Origin: Candidatus Omnitrophota bacterium | GTDB lineage: Bacteria > Omnitrophota > Omnitrophia > Omnitrophales > Aquincolibacteriaceae | Direction of reading: 5' to 3' | Length of the DNA: 34,195 bases | Assembly (NCBI GenBank): GCA_028713205.1 | Contig: JAQTOZ010000007.1 | Coordinates: forward strand, 1 to 34,195 | In this document: piece after piece, positions 1-12,000 of the stretch | Position numbering within the stretch: the first letter of the stretch is position 1 | Layout: every line of letters begins with the position of its first letter | The notes under the pieces: model-generated | The model's input: the letters and a program-made list of their open reading frames with translations, nothing else | The model's database searches: none | Told to the model about the DNA's origin: nothing | Program-made: the position numbers and the translations under genes

Positions 1-3000
1 GGTTGATTAAAAACAGCGGGAAATACGGATCCTCGAGAAGTCCCGGCAGCGTGTTCTTTTTCAGAATCGCCAAGATCTTGGCAATCCGTTTGCGCACACC
101 GAACGCGGGCGGCTTGGGTTTGGGCCAGTCACGCCACTGAAGCGCCTTCAGCATCCCGACCATTCCCCCGCCCTGTTGATCCAAAAACCCTTGGACACGG
201 AACCAATTCTCAAAGAGGCACCAGGACCATTCGTCCAGCTTCTCGCGCGGGAAAACACGCGCCCAAAATCCGCCGTAATCGGACAAAAATAAAATCAATC
301 CTTCGATCAGAGCCAGGTCATCCGGATTCGTCGTCTCGGAACCATAACGCAGCATCGACTCGATCGCATCGCGTGCCGCCGTCCAGCCGTCATCGGCAGA
401 CGCTTCCGCCGCAGTCGTTTCGGCAGTATCCGACAGACGCGCCGCACATGCGAAACCCTGCACGGCGCTCACAACATACATTGTCATCCAAGTGTCAAAA
501 TATCCATGGTCCATCATGATCTCAAGGGACTGTTGAAACCAACTCAGACCTTCACCCACACGCTGCATGGCCATCAGAGCGGCGGCATAGGCCATTTGCG
601 ACGCCACGGCATCCCTGGAATCATAGGTTCTCTCCCTGTGCCGGATCCACTCGACGGTCGTCCGAATCTCCGCCAAAGCCCATAAGGCATTATCCCTCTC
701 CCCATGCTCCAGCCACGCCGTCAAAAGCGGCACCAAGGCTTGCGCGCGCACTGCGGGCCTTCTCAGGGAATCGACGATCGTCTCGGCAATCTCGAAGTCC
801 CCCCTCCGTGCCAGTCGATCGACCTCCTCGACCACGCCCCTCTCGTTGGAATAACCTCGCTCTTTTTGCATACGCCGACGAAATTCTTCCGGCGTCCAAA
901 TCGCAGCGCCGGCCGCCCAGCGATATCCGACATAACTCCCGCCGGCATTCCAATTCAAAAGATCTCCGAGCCGGTAGAATCGTTCGGATTCGGCCGGATT
1001 TCCCAGGGCATGCCAAATTTCGGCAAGGCGATAAGCCTGGGGAGCCTCATGCGTGGGACTCTGTTCCGATAAATGAGCACCGACCCGTCGTGCAATGCGT
1101 TCCGCTTCGGCCGCATTTCCCATCGCCAGGTAAGACTGCGCCAAAGCCAAATCACCGAGGCCAGCCCCTTCCGGTCTGCTGCGCTTTTCCAAAACAGACG
1201 CCAAACGCAATCCGACCGGATCCATGTTTCTGGCGTGATAAGCCTCCGCCATATAATGCAATGCCTCCGGAGACGATTCGTGCACACCGAGACGCATCAG
1301 CAAACTTTCCGCCGCGGACAAAGCCGAATAAACATTGGCTTCCGGCGACATAGGCGCGACATTCGCAGCTGACGCCGCGACAGCTGGCATACCCGCTTCC
1401 GCAGTAACCTGTTCCGGATAATGAATAAGGAATTCTGCATCGAACCCGAAAATCCGTGCCAGATAGGGATCGTCCTCGTGATAATCCTGAAACCATTGAT
1501 TCAAGATCATTCGCCACAGGACTTCGTCCGGCGTCCCTGGTGCATATGCCCGCGCAACGGGCATGACACGCTCACGCAACGCAGCGGCGTTGTCCGGATG
1601 GCCCGTGCGTTCCTCCAACAATGCCATTTGCGCATATTGCCCGGCGTTGTGAAAGAAGATCTCCCCTGAGCCTTCCGAAAATATCCTCCGCACCAGCCGG
1701 TGCATCCGGCTGGCATGACCGCGGTCATTCAGTGTCAGATAAATTCCTCCCGCAAGGGCACCCAGTTGCATGAGATAAATGTCCTCATAATTTCCCTGTT
1801 CTTCCCGAATCTTTCGATCAAAGGATTCCATGGCTTGCCGCGCGGCACTAAAATCACCCCGGCGGATGGCCTGAAAAGCCATCAGCAGCGAAAGCCGTGG
1901 GGCCATGCCGTAAATGACGACCGACGGATTTAATTCCGGGAATTCCCGCCGGGACAATCCCGCGTCCAGCAAAAGGATCCAGCAGAGTATCCGGTTATTC
2001 AGCTGAGGCTCATTTTCTTTCGGCTGATTGTCGCGGATTTGTGCCAAACAGTGCAAATGGCGCAGCGTTTCCCGCACAATGTTCTCGTTCTTGTTATTCA
2101 AAGCCGCAACTCCGACGGCCACACCCAGCCGCGCTGCCTCGGCGGCGCTTTTTTCATTCGTCACCGGCAGACTTTGCATCTCTTCGAAAGCCCGTCTGAT
2201 TTCAAGCGCCGCTTGTTCGCGATTGTTTTCACGCGCAAGCTGGTCCGCATAGGCCAGGCTTTGCAGAATCTCTCCGCCTTTTTCCGGGAAAAATTTGAGT
2301 TCCCCATTCCTGATTTCCGACCTCCCCTTCGCGGTGGGAGGAAAGGTCTTATCAACGACGCGGGAAAACCCATAAATATTTATTTTCTCATGCCATGCCT
2401 GTAATTTCTCGTGATCTGAACTTGCTGCTCCCAAGTGGACGATACCTGCCAATAATTGATGAATGTCGGACCCTTCAACAAGCGAATTTGGGCAATGAGC
2501 TTCCGCATACCGAACCATTTGAAACAGCAATGAAGCCCAATCCTCCGATCTGGACGATCCGGGAATACACATCAACTCGCTGATTAAACGGATACCATTC
2601 GAAACCAGCCTGCGTTCGTACTCCTGAGGCGCAAAACGCCCTGTGATGTCATAATATTCTCCGCGATTCAGAAGATTCATCACTTCCTGAAAACAGATCC
2701 GCACGAATTCCTCAAGCTCAGCCGGACGCAATATTTCCAGTTCCTCGTAGCGCTCCCGGGACACCAGGGAGTGCGAGTCGGCCAAAAATTCCTGGACCAT
2801 TTCGCGGATTTGAGCCGGATCCGCATTCTCCGGAACAACGAAAGATCGCGATCCAACAATCCCCAAATCAACCAAGGCATTCAATATACCGGTCAAATCC
2901 AAACCGTCATAGAGACCTCTCTGAATCAGGTAATCCTCCATTTCACGTTCGTAAGTTTGCGGATCGACTCGGCGTCCGCGCCGAAAAATCAGTTGCTCGC

Positions 3001-6000
3001 TTCGCCCACTCAAGATCGGAGTTGCTATCGGAGTCTCAAGCGGTTCAGCGCTGACGTCGATTTCCCAAAAACTAGGCCGAATCGCCAAAACATGAACTTG
3101 CATACCGTTCACGACGACCTTTCCGATGCCTTCAAGCCTTGGAACCGGTGTCGTGTAAAGGATCGAACCCTGCTGAGGCAGGCCCAAATCGACCGGGCTC
3201 AAATAATGCCTGCCTTCGGCATCGGGCCGATCCGTACGAATGATCCGTCTCAATTTAAAAAACAGATTCCGCACATCGCCGATTTTCACTGGAATAAACT
3301 CTTCAGTCCGCGCCAGTTTATGTTCGTCTTCAGGATCCGCGGTTTCCCGCTCAATCACCAGTTCATTGCCGTTCTGAAAACGGATCGCAACTTCCGTAAC
3401 ACCTCTTTCCTGGAATAACGGGTCAAATATTTTAGTCATCACAAAGCGGCTAAAATCGTTCACCCGAACTTCCGACCGCGTCGTCGAAGCAGGATCTGCT
3501 TTGCGCATCTCCGAACGAACGGCCGTGTTACGCTGTTCCGGAGGAAGGCGTTCGATGTTCGCACGCAGCACACGCTCAGCTCCCTCGGAGACCATGAACT
3601 TTGCCACATCGCGGCAAATGCGTACGTCTCCATAGGAGGTTGGCCCACCGTACTCATCGGTACTGTCCTGATACCAGGCGGACGGTGAAGTGCTGATGTG
3701 AACCGTGGAAGGAACGATGCCGTCTTCTTTGAATAACCGGTCAAGAAAGCGGATGATCGACTGCGCATCTGCGACATCGGAACAGATATTGATCACGATC
3801 CGTTGATTTCGCGGCCGGTCTTTCCAGTCAAAGTATTTGTCAAATCCGGTGTGGACGTATTCACTGACATGTGACTTGACCATCCCGATACCTTCGTCAT
3901 TTTCATCTCCATGGTCGATCACGTTCCGGCTGGTCCGGCTGACGTGGATATGTCTGCCGATGCGTTTCTTTTGCGCTAACGTAATCGCGATATAACCCGG
4001 TCCATACCCATGCTTCAAATCCGGAATGTACGCATCGGTATGGGCGTCAATGAATAGTTGGTCGTTCACCTTCTGAGTTTCGCCTCTCTCCGTAGAGTCG
4101 TCCAAATAGGAATCGGATTTGTCATGTGCATCGAACACATAGATACCGAAGCCGAGATTTGTCTCGATACGGACATCCTGGGTCATCGTTGAATCTTCCG
4201 AGATCGAATCGTGATCGCGAGCCCTCTCGATGTCGTCGGGCGTCCCGACGATGAGACTTGAATATTTCACATGCCGCCAGCGGCCGATGGCCTCATCCCA
4301 TGTAAAATTCCGTGCATCAACCGGCGGTTCATCCCGGCTGCCCCTTCTCACCTCGGAGCGCGCTTCTTGGAGATGTAATATCATGTTTTGATTTGTACGC
4401 GAAAAATCAACAGTCGCACCCCAAAATGCGGCCTGACACATCAAGCGTTCGGCATCGACAATGACACTCAGCACATCGCGCGGTGCATTTAGCACACCGA
4501 ATCCCATCGATCGCAATCGTGTCGCCGTGAAGTTGATTGCCATATGATAACCGGCAGCGACCAACAACGATGAGGTCATAGCGATAAGGGTATGGTCCCA
4601 GGAATGTCTTAACCCTATCCCCGGAGTCGTCCGATCCCCTTCCGACATTATCGCGCTGTGGCCATCGGCAAAAAGGCGATTGGAAAATCCCAAGGCCGAT
4701 TCGTCGGTTCCATCATCGTAATGCCCCAACGGCATACCTTGCACCGAAACCATATAGCGAGGAATCAAATACCGGAACAGCATTTCTTCGATCATCGGTG
4801 CGATAAACACTTGATCGAGAATCATCGGCGCGTTCAACTGAACGAAAGTCAGCAGTTGATCTTCACTTCCGAAAGAGCCGTCCATGAAACGGCTTAACAC
4901 GTTATTCGAAACCTCCAGACGCGCCGATGCGACGGCAAGACAGATCATTTGAACAAAGAAGCGGTCATGCACCGGCGACTTCAACATTTTTGTCAAATGA
5001 CCAAAAACGTACTCACCGATTACCATCGCGTCCGGAAGGAGGCCGACAAACCTATCCGGCACATGCAAACGATCGAGGACTTGCGGCATACGGGATATCC
5101 CTTCGTAAAAGGAGCGGACGGCCCGGCTTTTCAGAAATTGATTGGCGGATGCCAAATCCCCTTCGGGGAAACTTGGCACAGCCGACAATTCAAGCCGGAG
5201 AGGGGCATACGCATGATCTTTCTCGGAGACAACGCTTTGATTGTAAATATCGAATTGTGCCGAAAGCATTTCCTCAAGCTCACCCGAAAGTCTCGGTAAA
5301 ATCATCGGTTTATTGTCCCATCTCGTTTCCGAGCGGGACGGTGTTTGGCTGCGTATCGGCTCGCGCAACTTTGCGGCAACTCGTTCGACGACTCCGGCAT
5401 CCGTACGCTGAAACAGCATGGTCCAGTATTTTTCGATCGCGTCCTTCCACTTTCGCAGGATTTCAATGGGCGGGAGTGTTTGAATATCACGAAGGACTTC
5501 GGCGTGCATCGTTTCGGTCCCCAGCAGATACATGACTTTCACCAGTTCATAGGTGAAATGTTTTTGGAATGTACGATTGACAAAATGTTTCTGCAATTCG
5601 GGATCGCTCAAATCGCTGACAAGATCCCGGAGATGCGTCAGCAAACCTTGGACATCCGTACGATAAAGATCCCCCAGGATGATTCGTGCCATATCCTGCC
5701 AATCTCCCCACGGAGTCACATGCAAACGAACTTGCATCGGCGCAAGCGCACCTTCGACACGAAAGTCGTACAACGCGCAAACCATACCGCTCCGGATCAA
5801 ACGGTCGGCACGAATGTTCAAGTCCGGATAACAGGCCTGAAGGGCTTTGCGCAATTCGGCGGTGAAAAAAGGGACTGCATTGGAGGTTACCCGCCGCTGA
5901 GCGATACTGTCCCTGAGACGGAGTTCCTGCGGATAATGGATGACAAAATCAATGTCCCAATCATCGTGATCATATCCCGGGAAATAACGCATAGAACCGG

Positions 6001-9000
6001 CAATCCTGGCCTCGATGACCATTCCCGGAATACCGATCCGCGCGGCCGTCCTTTGCGCAGCCTCCTCCGCCAGCAACTGCAGAAAGCCGACGTCCTTAAG
6101 CGCCTCGTGAATCGATGCCGGAATTCGGCTTGCGATACCGGCCGCCGGCGGAGCGAGTTTTTCGTCCGCAACATACTTCAAAGCAAAATCCAGATCGCCG
6201 TATTTCCCGCCCGGCTGTTTGCTCCCGTATGGCACACGGTAATTGTAATCAAAGATTTCTTTGCGGAGTTCCGCAGCCCGTTCCTCGCCCATGGATGGTG
6301 CGAAGAGCACATTAAATAAATACTCGTTAAGCGCGGAGGCATTTGCTCCGATCAAGTCCAAAACTTCGCTCGATAAGCCGATGGCGGCCGGATATTTTTC
6401 CGCAATCAGTTCTTGGAACTCAAACTCCGGGACAGTCACGGCAGCAACCGGTGCGGCAGGCACGGTATTGAACCACAGCAAATCGCCTTGCGACTTCGTG
6501 CGCTCAGCCGGATCCGGGATCACCACGGCATCAAATTCAACGATCGGTTTTTTGAGACTTTCGTCAATCCAGCCGCAAAGTTCCCGTTGTTGGGAATTTG
6601 TCAGGCCGGGAATTCTTAATGCGGCATGTTTAAGATCACTGCGCAACTCATCGAGATCGATACTGTTTCTTAAAGGTCTTACATTTTGCGCGAGCAACGC
6701 TTGCTCCAGTTCGCGTTGGGTTTCAGGAGAGGCATCTTGACGCATCTCGGATCGATCTAAGGATTCTTCGAAAGGCCGCGCGGTGATCGATAGCTCGTAT
6801 TCATCATGTTCTTTTGATCCCTGCCGGACATGCGTCCTGTTCAAATCAAGACGATAGGTAAAAGCCAAACCGCTAAAATGCGGTTTGCGCTCCAATTGCG
6901 TAACGAAATATTGTCCGATCCGCCGGAGGATAAGAGATGTTTCGGTCTTAGAACGCTCCGACTGCGGAAAATAATTCAACTGAATGACGCTCGGTACATT
7001 GAGTGCCACCATCATGAGAGGCTCACGCACCAAAGCAAGTTCATTGATCGTTTCAATCAGTTCAAACCAGCCACATTCGATAGTTTCAACCAATTCTTTG
7101 GGGCCTTCCTCCCGAATGGGATAAACCGGAGTCTGCGGTGAAAACCACTGTTGCACGGACGAAACAGCGTCTGCGATCCAATCGCGCAGGCGCTTAAATA
7201 ACCGCGTCTCGGACCTCATTTCAGTAGGCACTAGGCGGGAGGCAGTGGGCAATACATTCCTATCGCTTTGACTGCTTACTGTGGACTGCTTACTGCCGAC
7301 TGATTTCAGGCGCGCCTCGGAACGCCAACGCGCAAAGGATTCTTGTATTTGTTGATTCATCCGCTCCATATCCCTCATCCATTCCCAACCTTCCCGCGGA
7401 AGGACCTCGGTGTGGAGTGTATGAATCAGCCGTATCGTCTTCTCTGCGGATTCAAGCCACTTTCGAAGACGCGCAGGCAACGCTTCGACCTCGTCCGCAT
7501 TGAGCTCACCGCGCAACATCAGATCAGCAATAAAACTGTTGCTCACCACCATGCGCTGTAAAAGGCACATATGCTTGAGTGGATTCACCCACGGTGGGAC
7601 TTCCTCACCGGTCCAATGACTCTGAAACTCTGCCACCGCCAGACGACGCGGGTCACCTTGATCGCGGATCGCTTCGGCCTTGGTAAAAAATTCCGCTGCA
7701 ATCTCCACCGGAGAGTGCGTTTCAACATAGTCGTTCGTGAATGCCAACGAATAGCGGCCTTTCAGCACATCTTGATATTGATTGAACAAGGGACTCGACG
7801 TGAGCAGCGCCATCGCACGACGCAATTTCTGTTTGGACTTTTCGTCGTAGGCCTTCTCAAGCGGCGTCGCAAATCCAAAGGGCCATCCGGATTGAACGTA
7901 CACATACAGATTTCTTAACTTCGTCATATCCTGCACGAGCCCATTCAAAAGCCGGTGGAGCCAAACAAGCTTGGGTAAACCGAAAATCATATCGGCATCG
8001 GATGTCATCCCTTCAAATAGAGCCCCCAACTCATCGGCGCTCTCTGAGCGAATGACATACGCCAAAGTTTTTACGTCATATTCATTCATCAGCGGCAGAA
8101 TCACCCGCGTCACATAGTCGCGGAAATCCTCATAACGGTCAAACCGACCTAAATAATCTTCGTCAGTAATCTTTTTCGAATACTGATACAATCGGAGTCC
8201 CGTTTGATTGATTGTTTCGATCAATTGAGCGGCTCTCGTCCGCATCGAATCGTCTTCGATTTCGGACAATTCCGCGCGTTTTGCATCACAGGCGTCCCGG
8301 AGCATCAGAAGCACGTCCTCCGGATTGGAATCCGACCGCATCTCGGACCGGTTCGGAGCATCGGGCAAATGTCCTGCTTCATAAGTTGCATATTTCCCGT
8401 CAAATTTGGTGTAGGCTTGCCCGATCAACCGGACCGCACGCACCGAAGCCCAAAACCGCCGGTCTCTTTCTTCCTTGGAAACGTAATGCAGATCATGGAG
8501 CTGATCATAGATCTTGAGGACGATATTTGCCTGCCCCGCTTCGGTCTCGGAAAAGCGTTTTTCCCATCCCCGGCCTTCGCGCGGAACATATCGAATAAGA
8601 TTGGAACCGTCCGGAAATTTAAAATAGATTTCAAGATCGCCTTTCGTACCGCGGAGCCGGCAATAGCGGTCATTGCTCGGCATGCCGTCGCCCACTTCAA
8701 GATCCACAGGAACACCTTTGAGTTCCGTGCGGATATGCGCATACGTTTCAGCACCCGGTACCGCATCGGTCCGCCGCGCCAAAACAATATCCTTCGCATT
8801 GAGCGATAAGTCTTCAAAACTGAGTCCGAATGGGGCAAGCATCATTTCCAAAGGTGCGATAATATGCACCATCGTGTCCATGGCCTGACCGCCACCGCTG
8901 ATTTCGGAATCGACAATCCAAGCCGCATTCGACTTCTCTTCATAGAGCCGTCCCTCGACTCCGGCCAAATCACCGAGGAGTTCCGGCAAGCGCTCGTTCA

Positions 9001-12000
9001 TATTCAAAGCCTCCATCATCGCGCCCCGCTCGATCACATGATCAATCGAAAAAATCAGATCGGGATATCGCTCGTAAAGCGCAATCAGTTCATCGATCTG
9101 ATCCGGCGTGACCAAAGGTTTTTCCACGAATGCCGCAATACCTCTCTCGACAGCCCAGCGAATATAATCCAAATGCGTATTGGGCCACGTTGCGATCAAG
9201 ATAGCGTCCGGTTTGATTTCACCGCGTTCCACGGCTTGTTTGAATAATTCGAAACCCTGGTAATAATCCTCCACGCGCATAGGGAGTTGTTGCTCGCCGA
9301 TGATTTGATCGGCATCCTCGGGACTCTTCAAATCAATCCCGACCACTTTCGTGCGGTAGGTCGGACTCCATTGAGCGAGAATCGGCATATACCGGTCGCG
9401 GGATACTTTTCCGAGAGCTCCGGCAACGGCCAATGTTTTTTCTTGCAGCGAATGCGTGCCGACATGTTCTTCCGGCGCGGGAATCTTCGCGAGGACTTCG
9501 CCATGCCGCATTTCGCTTCGAACTTGTTGCACCTCGCTGAGGTGATAGGGTTCTGCCAGAGAAAGGAGGTTATTGCGCCAATCGACATGCCCTTCGGGGG
9601 CGATCACGGCCGGATCGCCTGCGAGTAATCGAAAAGCATTGAACAGAGTACCGTGACCGAACAAAATCACTTTTTGGCCGGGAGATTGCCGGTTCAGATA
9701 TTGCAGAAAATCATATGCACGGCCCAATACTTCTACAAAACTCTCGCCTTCGGGCTGCTTGGCTTTGACCAAAGCATTCAGGGCACGGAAACTTTTCGTA
9801 TTCTCGACTTCTTCCGGACCGAATCGGTCCGCAATCTCGTCCTCGGTCAGGTTCTCCCATGCGCCAAAGCCGATTTCCTCAAGGGCCGGGACCGTATTCC
9901 AAGTCAGATTTCCGGGCAGCGGTGTCGGGATGCGATCACGAAAAGGCTGTGCCGTTTGAAGCACCCGGGTCAATGGACTGCAAAAGACCGCGATTTTCTC
10001 ACCGCCCAAAATCGCGGCTAAAAATTGATCCCATAGCTTTTGGGCCGCCGCCCGGGCCTGTTCCCATCCCAACGAAGAAAGGTCATTGATCGTGTCTCCG
10101 CGTTTGCTGCCTTGAAAGCGGCGCTTTTGGTCCTCGTTAACCTGTTGAATGAGGTTTGTTTGTCCGTGGCGCACCAGCCATAGATCGCTGGCAAACCGCA
10201 TCGGGACAAAACTCTCTAAACGATAAATGCGGCCGGTTTCCGGATCATACCGAAGCTTCAACCGGTTTAAGATCTGCTCCTCGCGTACATTGGGATGCCA
10301 GACACGCATTTCGGAACGGTTGGCGGGTTCCGGACCCGCCTCGTGCGCAGGAGGCGGCACAGGCTTGCCGATCATCAGACTGTAGGCGGTATAATAATCT
10401 TGCCGGATCGTTTTTTGAGTTGCTTTCCAAAGCTTCCGGATTTTCACCGGGTTAAACAATTCGTTAAGCGTGGATGCCCGGACCTCAACCTGCAGCCAGT
10501 TGCCGTAATCCTCCAACAATTTATCGAGGTCCATGGCCTGCATTTCTTGAACAACCGTTTCAAAATACTCCAAATCATAGCCTTCCGCGCTGAACCATAG
10601 TGGATCACGGGCGCCATAGTATCGCCACATCTGCTCCATAAATTTTTTCCAATACGGGATACGGAACCCACTGATATCATTCGCACGTCGATCAGTCGGT
10701 TCGAGCGTGCCATCCATGTCAATTCTCAAGAGCGCCTCTGCCCCATCGCCGATTTTGACCGGCACCAAATTGGTATACTTGCTGTCCGCCTGCCGGAGCC
10801 AAACATCCAGCGCAAGAATCAGGGTGCGAACTTTTTTCATATCCTTCAAAGCCGGCGGCATCCGTTCGGGATGATCCCGATAGGTCCATTCATCGACAAT
10901 CGACAATACCGAGAAATAGGGCCTGAACCCGCTGGTATTGGGTCTCTGTTTGAATTCCTGATGAAGCTGCGGAGCTTCACCGAATGCCGGAATGAATACT
11001 TCGACCGCAACACCGAAATGCCGCATAATCAGAGAGGCCATGATTTCCTTATAATAGATGTTCACATTTTCATAGACGCCGCGAGCCTCTTCGGAGCGGG
11101 AACCTTTTGCGAGAAGCAACCTTCGATTTTTATCCCTGCCGATATAGAAAATATACTCATCGATTTGTTCGGGCCGTATGTCGTGTTGGAGGATCTCCCA
11201 ATATTTTGTTTCCCGCTCGATATAGCCCTGGCCAAAGACATACCGCAACACTTCAATCCATTGCGGATCCGTAATTTTGTGATACCGGATTTTCGGATCG
11301 CCCGGCCAATCCGCGACATATCGATTGGACCGCCTGCGCAGCCAATCTTTCGCCCAATCCGTCATCTCCCCTTCCACATAGACCACCGCGTCTTCGAGAT
11401 GGTCCTGATGGGCATCTGCCTTGACGTCCATTTTCCAGCGAGAAAGCGCATGATTCGTATCATCAATCGGTTTCTGAAGTTCCTTTTGTCGATTCATACT
11501 CAGTGTCGAATGGGCGCGTAATTGCCGCCTGAGAAAGTGCGCGCGGCCGTTGCGGAAACGGCGCAAACTCTTCAGATAGTCCAGCCTTTCTTCATCCGTT
11601 GCGAACGAAACCGCGGGGCTTTCCCAAATCATCTCCACGACCGGATCTTTGATATCAGGAAAATCGTGATTATGCGTGCCGTCAAAGCTATAATGACTTT
11701 CCACAACACGGGATTGAATTAATGACATGTACGGTTTAGCTTTATGGCGTAGGAAATAAATCGCCTGCGAGTCATAAACATCGAGCGGGAACCCTTGGTC
11801 CAAGTGCCTTTGCACGATCTCAACCTTATTGGCGGCATCTCCGGTATAAGCCCTGAATTGACTGATGGCAGGATTCTTAAACGGGCTCTCCATAACAGAT
11901 TTCCATTGGGCCGGCTCAGGCACGGGCTCCGCTCTCAATTCAGGCTTGAGCTCCCAAACTTCAAATTCTTCGGATGCCAAACCGAAATTCAAAGGTTCCG

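Noticed and set aside
5345-6319. 324-codon plus-strand open frame
   Set aside because: It lies wholly antisense to the giant gene, whose frame here encodes a nucleotidyltransferase-like motif; the plus-strand translation has no recognisable domain and an odd composition.
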